NCBI RefSeq assembly: GCF_020707265.1
Contig: NZ_JAJFEQ010000004.1
Span: 310,001-374,000 of the forward strand
Source: Massilia sp. IC2-477
GTDB lineage: Bacteria > Pseudomonadota > Gammaproteobacteria > Burkholderiales > Burkholderiaceae_D
Reading direction: 5' to 3'
DNA length: 64,000 nucleotides
The translations under genes and the position numbers were made by a program. Below, one piece after another: positions 1 to 8,145 of this stretch (within the stretch, counting starts at the first letter, position 1; each line of letters opens with the position of its first letter). The notes beneath the pieces are model-generated. The model made no database searches. It saw nothing but the letters and a program-made list of their open reading frames with translations, and was not told where the DNA came from.

Positions 1-1
1 C

Positions 2-526
2 AACAGCGCGCCCGAATCGATCGTGCGCCTGCTCGACATGGGGATGGACCCCTTCAATTTTGCCGATGCCCTGCTGGGCATCCTCGCGCAGCGCCTCGCG
101 CGCCGCCTGTGCACGACCTGCCGCCAGTCCTACTCACCGGACCCTGCGGAAGTGGAGGCACTGCTGGCGGAGTATTGCGAAGACCTGCGCGGGACCGCGT
201 CGCACCAGGCTGATCCCGAGGCGGCGCGCAACCGGATTCTCGATGCTTGGCGCCAGCGCCACGGCGATGCCGATGGCCGCTTCACCCTGTACCGCGCGGT
301 CGGCTGCGACGACTGCAACAAGGGCTACCGCGGCCGCATCGGCCTGCACGAGCTGATGCTCGGCAGCGATGCCGTCAAGCGCCTGCTCGTCGAGCACAGC
401 CGGGTGTCAAGCCTGCTCGACGCGGCGCTCGACGACGGCATGCTGACCCTGAAGATGGACGGGATCGAGAAAGTGTTTGCCGGCCTCACCGATATCAAGA
501 TGGTCAGGGCGGTTTGTATCAGGTAG
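2..526 (+). CDS. GspE/PilB-type secretion or pilus assembly ATPase, C-terminal part (5' end outside window)
   Basis: This is the C-terminal 174 residues of a cytoplasmic hexameric ATPase of the type II secretion/type IV pilus family; the reading frame is open to the left edge. The visible part matches the family end: the stretch around RLLDMGMDPF, then LLGILAQRLARRLC, a CxxC pair (CTTC) and a second pair (CDDC) followed by GYRGRIGLHELM, which is the zinc-binding C-terminal module. About 60 residues lie between the two Cys pairs, clearly more than in typical GspE, so this is probably a divergent subfamily. The Walker motifs lie outside the window. A run of small lipoprotein genes begins 38 bp downstream on the same strand. 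Family assignment is firm; whether it serves secretion or pili cannot be told from this piece. Confidence 0.85.
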   Translation, partial: NSAPESIVRLLDMGMDPFNFADALLGILAQRLARRLCTTCRQSYSPDPAEVEALLAEYCEDLRGTASHQADPEAARNRILDAWRQRHGDADGRFTLYRAVGCDDCNKGYRGRIGLHELMLGSDAVKRLLVEHSRVSSLLDAALDDGMLTLKMDGIEKVFAGLTDIKMVRAVCIR

Positions 527-564
527 TACCCCTTCAAACCTTCCATTCAAGACAGGAGAAGTTC

Positions 565-816
565 ATGAAATATCTGCCGCTTTCCGCCGCCCTCGCCCTC
601 GCCTTCGGCCTGGCCGGCTGCGCCGCCACCGATACCCCGGCCAATGGCCAGAAAGTCGCCCGCGAGGAATCCTACGCCCCGGTCGGCACCATGATCCCGC
701 GCAAGAACGGTAGCGGCCTCGGTGCCGGGCCGGTCACCGCGGTCGACAAGACCCAGGTCGAAAATGCGCGCGCCATGCAATCGAACGGTGTCGCCGGCGC
801 GCCTCCGGGCGCCTGA
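565..816 (+). CDS. small lipoprotein, member 1 of a tandem paralogous family
   Basis: An 83-residue precursor with a positively charged start, a hydrophobic stretch and a lipobox (LAGC, Cys at about residue 19), so it should be lipidated and anchored in the envelope. The mature part is hydrophilic and carries the signature QKVAREESYAPVGTMIPRKN followed by GxGLGAGPVTAVDKT and a helix-like VENARAMQS, all shared with the next gene. I chose the internal ATG because an AGGAGA ribosome-binding site lies 6 bases upstream and the signal peptide begins there. It follows the secretion ATPase by 38 bp and may be co-transcribed with it. A terminator hairpin follows. The function is unknown; I do not recognise a named domain. 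Confidence 0.82.
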   Translation: MKYLPLSAALALAFGLAGCAATDTPANGQKVAREESYAPVGTMIPRKNGSGLGAGPVTAVDKTQVENARAMQSNGVAGAPPGA

Positions 817-841
817 TCCACGCTGCAAGTGTTCAATAAAG

Positions 842-871
842 GCCAGGAGCATAAAGCACTCCTGGCTTTTT
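842..871 (+). terminator. intrinsic terminator after lipoprotein 1
   Basis: An 8-bp perfect stem (GCCAGGAG with CTCCTGGC) is closed by a 9-nt loop and followed by five T. It lies 25 bp after the stop codon of the first lipoprotein, so the later lipoproteins probably have their own promoter. The intervening stretch up to 1061 has an AT-rich part near 955-985 but no further gene that I can see. Confidence 0.8.
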
Positions 872-1061
872 CATTCGATGGCGCTGTGCCGCACTATCCA
901 CCGCGGGTAATCGTCACCCAGGACAGGCTGAAGCGGTTTTTGCCGGGCGAGTGACATTAGAATAGTTAATGTAATTATTTGCCGATCTGGCGAATCATGC
1001 ATATCTCATACTCGAGGGCAAAGGATGGCAGTCCATCGCTCCCGATTACCAGGAGACGTCG

Positions 1062-1319
1062 ATGAAACATCTACCGCTGTTTACCGCCCTGGCGCTCGGG
1101 CTCGCCGCGAGCCTGGCGGGCTGCGCCGCTACCGAGCCCACGACCAGGGGCGAGAAAGTCGCCCGCGAAGAAGCCTATGCGCCGGTCGGCACTTTCATCC
1201 CGCGCAAGAACGGCACCGGTCTGGGCGCCGCGCCGATCACCGCAGTCGACAAGACGGCCGTCGAGAACGCGCGCGCCATGCAGTCCAGCGGCCTGGGCGG
1301 CCTCGGCAAACCGCTCTGA
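1062..1319 (+). CDS. small lipoprotein, member 2 of a tandem paralogous family
   Basis: An 85-residue lipoprotein precursor with a lipobox (LAGC, Cys about residue 21). It is the closest relative of the gene at 565: the segments EKVAREEAYAPVGTFIPRKN, GTGLGAAPITAVDKT and VENARAMQSSG line up almost residue for residue. This looks like a recent duplication. The start is supported by a purine-rich AGGAGA 8 bases upstream. The mature chain is short, Gly/Ala/Pro-rich and has no recognisable domain. Function unknown; an envelope location is inferred from the lipobox. Confidence 0.85.
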   Translation: MKHLPLFTALALGLAASLAGCAATEPTTRGEKVAREEAYAPVGTFIPRKNGTGLGAAPITAVDKTAVENARAMQSSGLGGLGKPL

Positions 1320-1401
1320 CGCTGTCTCGATACGCCTGTTTCCGGAATCCGCAACGCTGCGGTTTGCATAGTTGAACGAAGCTTATGGAGGAGACCTCGA
1401 C

Positions 1402-1635
1402 ATGAAAACCATCATCCTGACCGCCCTGGCATGTGTGCTGCTTTCCGGCTGCGCTACCGATCCGGCGGCGAAGACAGGCGAGCAAGTGGCGCAGAACAGC
1501 AGCTTCACGCATACCGGTTCGGCGATCCCGCGCGCCAAGGGCAAGGGGACTGGCGCTGCAGCGGTCGGTACCGCCGAGATGAACGAGCTGGAGAATGCCC
1601 GGATCATGATGAACACGGGCCTGAAGAAATACTGA
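1402..1635 (+). CDS. small lipoprotein, member 3 of a tandem paralogous family
   Basis: A 77-residue lipoprotein precursor (signal MKTIILTALACVLLSGC, lipobox LSGC). An ATG 30 bases upstream is in frame, but the internal ATG has the better ribosome-binding site (GGAGGAG, spacing about 9) and begins the signal peptide directly. The mature protein keeps the family plan in diverged form: GEQVAQNSSF, then HTGSAIPRAKGKGTG, then ELENARIMMNTG. It is intermediate in sequence between members 1/2 and member 4. No function can be assigned. Confidence 0.85.
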   Translation: MKTIILTALACVLLSGCATDPAAKTGEQVAQNSSFTHTGSAIPRAKGKGTGAAAVGTAEMNELENARIMMNTGLKKY

Positions 1636-1771
1636 TTGCAGCAAGACAGGCAGCCTGGATGTGAATGAACCGTCTTTCTCATGCATACCAAGATGCAATT
1701 GATTTCCGCCGCGCACTTTGCCGTACGGTGGCGGCGAATACGTTCGCTTTTCTGACAAGGAGTCGTTTTAG

Positions 1772-2014
1772 ATGAAGAAGTTCCTGATGGCCGCTGCGGC
1801 CTGCACCCTGCTGGGCGGCTGCGCCTACTATGTCCCGTCCACCGGCGAGAACGTGGCCCAGAACGACGACGGTCGCTACGTCCCGACCGGCAGCAACATC
1901 CCGCGCAAGAAGGGCGAAGGTACGAGCAATGTCAGCACCCTGAGCAAGGTCGAACTGGAGAGCGCCCGCATGGACGCCGGGTCGGCCCCGGTCATCCCGG
2001 CCAACCAGCAATAA
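1772..2014 (+). CDS. small lipoprotein, member 4 of a tandem paralogous family
   Basis: An 80-residue lipoprotein precursor with lipobox LGGC (Cys about residue 17). It keeps the family signature GENVAQND, then YVPTGSNIPRKKGEGTS, and ends with VELESARMDAGS, matching the NARxM helix of the other members. The ribosome-binding site AAGGAG lies about 9 bases before the ATG. It is the last of the array and is followed 16 bp later by a strong terminator. Unknown function; the shared IPRK/GxG motif suggests a common partner. Confidence 0.85.
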   Translation: MKKFLMAAAACTLLGGCAYYVPSTGENVAQNDDGRYVPTGSNIPRKKGEGTSNVSTLSKVELESARMDAGSAPVIPANQQ

Positions 2015-2026
2015 GCGCCGGCAAAC

Positions 2027-2058
2027 AAAAAAGGCCAGGATTCCTGGCCTTTTTTTTA
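2027..2058. terminator. bidirectional intrinsic terminator between lipoprotein 4 and the pullulanase gene
   Basis: The 9-bp stem AAGGCCAGG with CCTGGCCTT and a 3-nt loop is flanked by six A on the left and eight T on the right. The T run ends transcripts of the plus-strand lipoproteins; the A run is a U-tract for the minus-strand pullulanase, whose stop codon lies 4 bp away. Confidence 0.9.
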
Positions 2059-2061
2059 CGC

Positions 2062-5000
2062 TCAGTCGTCGTCAGGGCCGCTGCCCTTCTCGACGAACAC
2101 CGCCGTCGTGCGCGCGGGAATGGTGAAACTGCCGCTCGCCTCGCCATAGCTCGAGCTCTTCACCACCGGGTCGTCCGACTTGCGCTGCAGCTTGTGCAGC
2201 TTCAGCTTCAGCCCCTTGAGTGCGGGGATCGCAATCGTCTTCGCTTCCTTGTCCACGTTGAACAGCACCACCACGCTGCGGTACTGCGCGCCAGGATAGC
2301 GGGTCGGCTCGTCGCCGTCGATGCGCATCACGATCAGCCCCGGCTCCTGGTCCGGCCCCGTGTTGTGGAACTTCAGGCGCTCCATCACGTCTTTCGCCGT
2401 GCGCAGGCGGAACAGGCTGCTGTCCATGCGGATCGCCAGCAGGTCTTCGAAGGCCGACCTGGCCGACAGGATCGCGCCGGAATCAGGCTTGATCAGCGGG
2501 TTTTCCAGGATCGGCGTCATCAGGCCCCAGTTGTCGCGGTTGACGCCCGCCATCGGCAGGCCGACACCGAAGTTGTTCGCCGCATAGCTGTAGTCGAGGC
2601 GGTTGAACCAGTCGCCCGCGTTGTAGCTGTCGCGGTCGAGCGACTTCGAGCGCAGCAATTCCTGGCCGGCATGGATGAAGGGCACGCCCTGCGACAACAG
2701 CACGATGGCGGCGCCCAGGTTCTGCACCCGCACGCGGTCCGCCAGCGAGGTCGATTGCGGCAGCCTGAAGGCGTTGATGTCGAACAGGGTCTGGTTGTCG
2801 TGCTTCTCCACGTAATTGATCGCTTCGAGCGGGCTGGCGGTGTAGCCGGCGCGCTGGCCGAAGTAGTCGATGTCGGCATTGCTGCGCAGCGAACCGAAGC
2901 GGTCGACGAAGCGGTAGTCGCGCAGGGTGCCGGACAGGCCCACGCGCACCATGTCGGCCAGGCGCAGCGCATCGTCGCGCGACTGGCGCGCCCGGTCGTT
3001 CGGGTCATACCACACGCCGTTGATGAAGCCCTGCTGGCTAATCAAGTTCTCGCCGCCGTCGCAGCAGCCGCCGCCGCGCACCGCATCGCGCAGGCGGTCG
3101 TTGAAGGAACCGATGCCGCTGCCATACAGGTTGGCCTGGCGCGCCTGCACGAAGCGCTGGTCATTGCCGACGGCGCCGAAGTTCCAGCCTTCGCCGTACA
3201 GGTAGATCTCGCGGCCGGCGGCACGGTTCACGGCCGTTTTCAGGCGCGTCATCAGCTCGAGCGGGGCAAAGGACATGATGTCGAAGCGGAAGCTGTCGAC
3301 CTGGTAGGCCTTGGCCCACAGCGCCACCGAATCGACCATCAGCTTGCCCATCATGGTGTGTTCGGCCGCGGTGTCGGCGCAGCAGCTGTCGTTCAGGTTG
3401 GCGCCATTGCCGTTCAGGCGGTAGTAGTAGGCCGGCACGATCTTGTCGAGCACCGACAGGGGCCCCTGCTGCGAGCTGCTGGTGTGGTTGTAGACCACGT
3501 CCATCGCCACCCGCAGGCCGGTGTCGTGCAGGCCCTGCACCATCGCGCGGAATTCGCGGATGCGGGCAGCGCCGTCATTCGCGTTGGAGGCATAGCTGCC
3601 TTCCGGCGCGTTGTAGTGCACCGGGTCGTAGCCCCAGTTGAAGCAGTCGCTGTCGCGCACCGCGTCCACCGCGGCCTGCTGGGCGCTCGACGCCGGCCCC
3701 GCATCCGGGATCGCAGGCGTGGTGCATCCGAGCTCGTTGACGCTGGCGATGTCGAAGGCCGGCAGCAGGTGCACGTGGGTCAGTCCGGCTTTCGCCAGCG
3801 ACTTCAGGTGGCGCATGCCGTTCGACTGGCGCTCGGTGAAGGCCAGGTACTTGCCGCGCCGCGCCGCCGGCACCGAGTTGTCGCTGGCGCTGAAGTCGCG
3901 GATGTGCAGCTCGTACAGCGCGATGTCGCCCGCATGCTCGAGTCTGGGGATGCGGTGCTGGTCCCAGCCGCGCGGCTTGAGCGCGTCGCTGTCGAGGTCC
4001 GCCACGAAGGAGCGGGCGCTGTTGGCATTCAGGCTCACCGAATACGGGTCGGTGACGGTATTGGTCACGATGCTGTTGTTGGCCCAGCGCGACAGCACCT
4101 GCACGGTATACGTGTAGTAGGCGCGGTTGGTCCAGTTCGCGTTGGGCGCGGTGTAGCTCCACACGCCGGTGGCGGCATCAAAGCGCATCGGCACCGAACC
4201 GGAGCTTGGTGCGTTCGCATCCGGATAGATGTCGAGCGCCACCGACTTTGCGGTCGGGGCCCAGACCCGGAAGGTCGGCACGCCGGCGCCGTTGAAGCTT
4301 ACCCCCAGCTTCGCGTTCGCGGCGCGCTGCCCGAACACGTCGTCGAGCATGCCCGCGTTCTGCAGCGAGGTGACCTGCACCAGCTTGCCGGCGGCGTCGA
4401 ACTGGGCGATCGCGAACTGGGCGCTGGCCAAAGCGCCCAGTTTCGCCGCATCCGCATTCGACAGGGCCAGGCCGGTAGCATTCGCCAGGTGCGGGAACTT
4501 CGTGCGCACCGCTTCGGGCAGCGGCGCCAGGCTCAGGTTCATGCTGCCGTCGGCGCCGCTCACGCCCGCCGCGCCGGAACCGAGCCCCCCATTGGCGGCG
4601 TAATACAGCTTGTAGCTGCCGGTGGCCGGCACACCGGGCCAGGCCAGGGTGTTCGCGGCCAGCCAGTGGGCGCTGGCGTTGAGCAGGCTGCCGTAGCTGA
4701 GTGCGGGCGGCGCCGTGTAGACGGTGCAGTCGCCTTCCAGCAGCCAGATCTCGTGGCCGCGGCTAGCCACGTCGTTCGGGAGCGGCGCGCCCTGGTCGGT
4801 GCCGCAGTTCTTGGTGCCGCTGCCGTCGGTGACGAGGAACCACAGCGCGGTCTTGCCGGCGGCAAGCGGGATGTCGACGAACCCGCCGAAGCTGTCCGAC
4901 TGGGTGAACATGAAGCGGTCGGTGATCCAGGCGGAACTCGGATTGGCCGGGCCGTCCCACGAATACACGCCCCACTGGGCGGCGTCGTTCTGGACGCGCC

Positions 5001-5178
5001 GGAAGTGGATGCGGATGGTGCCGGGCGCGACCGGCGCGGCGGCAGTGGTGGCAGTGGCGGCCGGCTGCTGGGCGTACGCGGCCGCTGCGGGCAGGCCGGT
5101 GCCGGCGACTGCCGCCAGCAGGCCGCAAGCGGTCATGGCGAACCGCAGCCGTGAAGTCAAACTACGTCTGGTGCGCAT
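2062..5178 (-). CDS. pulA: secreted pullulanase-type alpha-1,6-glucosidase (GH13)
   Basis: A 1038-residue exported enzyme that hydrolyses alpha-1,6 branch points of pullulan or limit dextrins. The Arg-rich start (MRTRRS) and hydrophobic core ending near AAAYA form a signal peptide. Next comes a PUD/CBM41-like domain (about 50-150), an N-terminal and CBM48-type beta-sandwich region (to about 420), then the GH13 barrel. All four GH13 motifs are visible: DVVYNH near residue 560, FRFDIM with the nucleophile Asp near 632, EGWNFG with the acid/base Glu near 663, and EKHDNQ near 793. A beta-rich C-terminal domain ends the protein. The start is chosen at the ATG preceded by AAAGGGGA with 7-base spacing; an upstream in-frame ATG lacks a site. 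It is a single-gene unit. The total length matches large bacterial pullulanases. Confidence 0.93.
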   Translation of the reverse strand: MRTRRSLTSRLRFAMTACGLLAAVAGTGLPAAAAYAQQPAATATTAAAPVAPGTIRIHFRRVQNDAAQWGVYSWDGPANPSSAWITDRFMFTQSDSFGGFVDIPLAAGKTALWFLVTDGSGTKNCGTDQGAPLPNDVASRGHEIWLLEGDCTVYTAPPALSYGSLLNASAHWLAANTLAWPGVPATGSYKLYYAANGGLGSGAAGVSGADGSMNLSLAPLPEAVRTKFPHLANATGLALSNADAAKLGALASAQFAIAQFDAAGKLVQVTSLQNAGMLDDVFGQRAANAKLGVSFNGAGVPTFRVWAPTAKSVALDIYPDANAPSSGSVPMRFDAATGVWSYTAPNANWTNRAYYTYTVQVLSRWANNSIVTNTVTDPYSVSLNANSARSFVADLDSDALKPRGWDQHRIPRLEHAGDIALYELHIRDFSASDNSVPAARRGKYLAFTERQSNGMRHLKSLAKAGLTHVHLLPAFDIASVNELGCTTPAIPDAGPASSAQQAAVDAVRDSDCFNWGYDPVHYNAPEGSYASNANDGAARIREFRAMVQGLHDTGLRVAMDVVYNHTSSSQQGPLSVLDKIVPAYYYRLNGNGANLNDSCCADTAAEHTMMGKLMVDSVALWAKAYQVDSFRFDIMSFAPLELMTRLKTAVNRAAGREIYLYGEGWNFGAVGNDQRFVQARQANLYGSGIGSFNDRLRDAVRGGGCCDGGENLISQQGFINGVWYDPNDRARQSRDDALRLADMVRVGLSGTLRDYRFVDRFGSLRSNADIDYFGQRAGYTASPLEAINYVEKHDNQTLFDINAFRLPQSTSLADRVRVQNLGAAIVLLSQGVPFIHAGQELLRSKSLDRDSYNAGDWFNRLDYSYAANNFGVGLPMAGVNRDNWGLMTPILENPLIKPDSGAILSARSAFEDLLAIRMDSSLFRLRTAKDVMERLKFHNTGPDQEPGLIVMRIDGDEPTRYPGAQYRSVVVLFNVDKEAKTIAIPALKGLKLKLHKLQRKSDDPVVKSSSYGEASGSFTIPARTTAVFVEKGSGPDDD

Positions 5179-5243
5179 TGATGTCCCCTTTGTCATTGTT
5201 TTCATTGGTAGTTACCACCGGCAACAGCTGAGCAGGCGGTCAC

Positions 5244-5259
5244 GGTAGCGAGCGCTACC
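5244..5259. promoter_or_regulatory. candidate operator (perfect inverted repeat) upstream of the pullulanase gene
   Basis: GGTAGCG-AG-CGCTACC is a perfect 7-bp inverted repeat with a 2-bp centre, 65 bp upstream of the pullulanase start. A second, shorter dyad GGTAGTTACC sits at 5207-5216 and an AT palindrome GTAATATTAC at 5262-5271. Dyads of the GGTAGCG...CGCTACC kind are typical of LacI-family carbohydrate regulators in proteobacteria; the link to such a regulator is inference, since none is encoded in the window. Confidence 0.5.
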
Positions 5260-5316
5260 ATGTAATATTACTACCAACGTACTGACATTTAACAATGCGT
5301 TCGCTAAAAAAAACTG

Positions 5317-8019
5317 TCATCCGCGTGCATGGATCTTCTCGGCCGGCACCGGACGCGAGAAGAAGTAGCCCTGCCCTTCGTCGCAGCCAAGGGCCTGCAG
5401 CAGCTGCATCTGGCGCCGGCTCTCGATGCCCTCGGCCACCACCCGCATCCCCAGCGCATGCGCCATGGCGATCATCGACGCGATCAGGGTGTCGCCTTCC
5501 GGATGCTCGATCCGCAGCACGAAGGCGCGGTCGATCTTGAGCACGTCGAAGTGCAGCTTCTGCAGCTGCGACAGCGAGGAGTAGCCGGTGCCGAAGTCGT
5601 CGATGCACAGCTTGATCCCCATGTCGCGCAGCTGGCGGAACACGGCCGACTCGCCGATCCCTTCCTGCATCATCGACGATTCGGTCACCTCGATCTCGAG
5701 CAGCCTTGGGTCGATGCCGTGGCGCGCCACGGCCGCGCGGAACAGGCCGAGGATGTCCGACTGGCTGAACTGGCGCGGCGAGACATTCACCGACACCGGC
5801 ACCGGCGCCGCGCCCTCGCGCTTCCACTGGGCCAGCTGGCGGCAGACGCCGTCGATCACCTGCTCGCCCAGGCGGACGATCAGGCCGGTCTCCTCGAGCA
5901 GCGGAATGAAGCGGTCCGGCCCGGTCAGCCCGCGATCCGGGCGCTCCCAGCGCACCAGCGCTTCCATGCTGGCCGGCGCGCCCGACACCAGGTCCACGCG
6001 CGGCTGGTAGTGCAGCACGAACTGCTGCCGGTCGAGCGCATGGCGCAGTTCGACCTCGGTTTCCAGACGGGTGCGGATCGCCTCGAAGAAGCTCTCGTGG
6101 AAGAAGCGGTACTTGCCCTTGCCTTCGGTCTTGACCGAGTACATGGCGATGTCGGCGTTTTTCAGCAGGGTCTGGGCGTCGTCGCCGTGCTGCGGGAACA
6201 GGCTGATCCCGATCGAGGCATTCAGGACGTGCAGCGCGTGGTGCAGGTGGAAGCCGTCGCGGAAGGCGCCGAGGATGCGCTCCGCCACGTGCTCGACATC
6301 CGTGCTGCTTGCGACCTGTTCGAGCACCACCACGAATTCGTCGCCACCCAGGCGCACCACGTGGTCGCGCGGGCGCACCGCGATCCGCAGGCGCTTGCCC
6401 ACGGTGCGCAGCAGCTCGTCGCCAGCCGCATGGCCGAGCGCATCGTTGACGGTCTTGAAGCCGTCCAGGTCGATGAACAGTACCGCCAGGCCCTGCCCGT
6501 CCGCGCGCGCCGCGCCGATCGCCTGCGGCAGGTACTGCTGGATCCAGTAGCGGTTCGGCAGGCCGGTCAGCTCGTCCGAATTGCTGCGGCGCTCGAGTTC
6601 GGTCAGGTGCGCCTTGCCCTCGCTGATGTCGCGGATCGTGACCGCCAGGTCATCGCCGGCGCGCACCGCCTTGTAGCGGATCCACTGGGGCTTCAGCGGC
6701 TGCTCCGCCGACGGCGTCACCGGGAGCTCGCGGTCGTACAGGCCGGTGTCGAGCGCCTGGCACAGGCGCGCGCAGGCGGCGCGGAACAACTCGCCCTGGT
6801 AGAACTCGGAGAGACGGTGTCCGATCAGTTCCCTGGGCTGCTTGCCGAACATGTCGGCGCCAAACTGGTTGCAGTCGACGACCAGGAAATCGCGCACCAC
6901 GCCCTGCAGGTCGCGCAGCGGGCGGTTGATGAAAAAACCCTCGCCCGCATCCTCGGTGGCCAGGCGGTAGGTGGCGCGGATGGTCTCGACCTGGTGCCGG
7001 CGCCACTTCGCGTGCACGAAGACGGCGCTGGCCAGCAACGCGGCCAGCGCCAGCCAGGCGGTGTTCCACCAGGCCCCGGCCAGCTGCTCCTGGCGGTGCG
7101 CGCGGTAAGGCGCCAGCGCCGTGTACTGGTCGACGCCGACGACGCCGACCAGGCCCAGCTCCGAAAACGGCCGCCAGCCGACCACGCGCGCACGCCCGTC
7201 GGCGAAGCGAAGCCCGCCGTCCGGCTGGGCCACGCCGCTGGGCACACCCAGGGGCAGCGGCGCCAGCAGGAATGGTGCGCCCATGCTGTGCACCGTGGCG
7301 CCGCTGCGGCTGGCGACCAGCGCGCCGTCCGCCACCACCACGGCCACGAAGCCATGCTCGCCCAGGATCGGCTCGGCGTAGTGCTGGGTGAAGAAGGACG
7401 GCAGGACCGACACCAGCACGATGCCGTCGAAGCGTCCCTCGGGCGTCAACAGCGGACGCGAGAAGGCGACCACCTCGCGCCCCGACAGGTCTCCCACCAG
7501 CGGCCGGCTCACGTAGAGCCGGTCGGCGCCGGCTGCCTGCTGGGCGCGGAAGTAGGCCCGGTCGCCGACGTAGCGGCCGATGGCGCCCGGATGGGTGCTG
7601 GTCATGATGCTCCCCTCGCGGTCGACCAGGGCCACGGCGGATATATATTGTTTAGAGAAAATGCCTGCCTCGAGCGTGCCCGACAGGTCGACACGCCGCG
7701 CCGATACCGCCCAGTTGTGGCGCAACAACAGCAACAGGCGATCGGTGTCGCCGATCGAGCGTTCGGTGCGGATCACCAGGCTGCGCGTATAGGCATCGAC
7801 CTGTTGCGCCAGTTCGGTGCGGCGATCGCTCAGCTCGCGCCCGAGGTCGAGCAGCACATAGCTCCACAGCGCGACCGCGGCAGCCAGCGCGAGCGCTGGC
7901 CATACCAGCAGCAGCGTCATGCGCGGACGCAGGAAGGCCAGCAGCGGTCGCAGGCTGTCGATGGCCCGGAGTCCGGTCGCGGTTCCGGCGGGCATTGCCT
8001 TGTCGGCTTGCGGGTTCAT
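5317..8019 (-). CDS. membrane-bound sensor diguanylate cyclase/phosphodiesterase (dCACHE-PAS-GGDEF-EAL)
   Basis: A 900-residue inner-membrane protein of cyclic-di-GMP turnover. A transmembrane helix near 35-55 and another near 315-335 flank a periplasmic region of about 260 residues resembling a double CACHE sensor (sequence such as SVLPSFFTQHYAEP is typical). A PAS-like segment follows (about 350-460). The GGDEF domain is intact (RLGGDEF near 555-561) and has an upstream RPRD, which fits the inhibitory I-site RxxD five residues before the motif. The EAL domain is also intact: EALVRW near 686, IDDFGTGYSSL and VAEGIES. Both activities are therefore possible in principle; which one dominates cannot be read from sequence. 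Single-gene unit preceded on the same strand by a terminator. Confidence 0.93.
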   Translation of the reverse strand: MNPQADKAMPAGTATGLRAIDSLRPLLAFLRPRMTLLLVWPALALAAAVALWSYVLLDLGRELSDRRTELAQQVDAYTRSLVIRTERSIGDTDRLLLLLRHNWAVSARRVDLSGTLEAGIFSKQYISAVALVDREGSIMTSTHPGAIGRYVGDRAYFRAQQAAGADRLYVSRPLVGDLSGREVVAFSRPLLTPEGRFDGIVLVSVLPSFFTQHYAEPILGEHGFVAVVVADGALVASRSGATVHSMGAPFLLAPLPLGVPSGVAQPDGGLRFADGRARVVGWRPFSELGLVGVVGVDQYTALAPYRAHRQEQLAGAWWNTAWLALAALLASAVFVHAKWRRHQVETIRATYRLATEDAGEGFFINRPLRDLQGVVRDFLVVDCNQFGADMFGKQPRELIGHRLSEFYQGELFRAACARLCQALDTGLYDRELPVTPSAEQPLKPQWIRYKAVRAGDDLAVTIRDISEGKAHLTELERRSNSDELTGLPNRYWIQQYLPQAIGAARADGQGLAVLFIDLDGFKTVNDALGHAAGDELLRTVGKRLRIAVRPRDHVVRLGGDEFVVVLEQVASSTDVEHVAERILGAFRDGFHLHHALHVLNASIGISLFPQHGDDAQTLLKNADIAMYSVKTEGKGKYRFFHESFFEAIRTRLETEVELRHALDRQQFVLHYQPRVDLVSGAPASMEALVRWERPDRGLTGPDRFIPLLEETGLIVRLGEQVIDGVCRQLAQWKREGAAPVPVSVNVSPRQFSQSDILGLFRAAVARHGIDPRLLEIEVTESSMMQEGIGESAVFRQLRDMGIKLCIDDFGTGYSSLSQLQKLHFDVLKIDRAFVLRIEHPEGDTLIASMIAMAHALGMRVVAEGIESRRQMQLLQALGCDEGQGYFFSRPVPAEKIHARG

Positions 8020-8091
8020 GGCTCTGGTCGGATGGGCAGCGGCCCGTCCAGTATAACTGCGGGGGCTGCGGGTACCCGGACACGACGGGCG

Positions 8092-8118
8092 AAAAAAAAC
8101 CCGGCAGCGCCGGGTTTT
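8092..8118 (-). terminator. intrinsic terminator of the phosphate transporter operon
   Basis: Stem CCCGGC/GCCGGG extended by A4/T4 pairing, with eight A on the left that form a U-tract in minus-strand RNA. It lies 28 bp past the stop codon of the minus-strand transporter gene at 8146. Confidence 0.85.
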
Positions 8119-8145
8119 GTGGAAGCATTGCTTTCTCTGCTGTGC

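Noticed and set aside
2194..5154. Plus-strand open frame of 986 codons opposite the pullulanase gene
   Set aside because: It is a GC-rich shadow of a gene with clear GH13 motifs; the product is an Arg/His/Val-rich sequence without domains and there is no ribosome-binding site.
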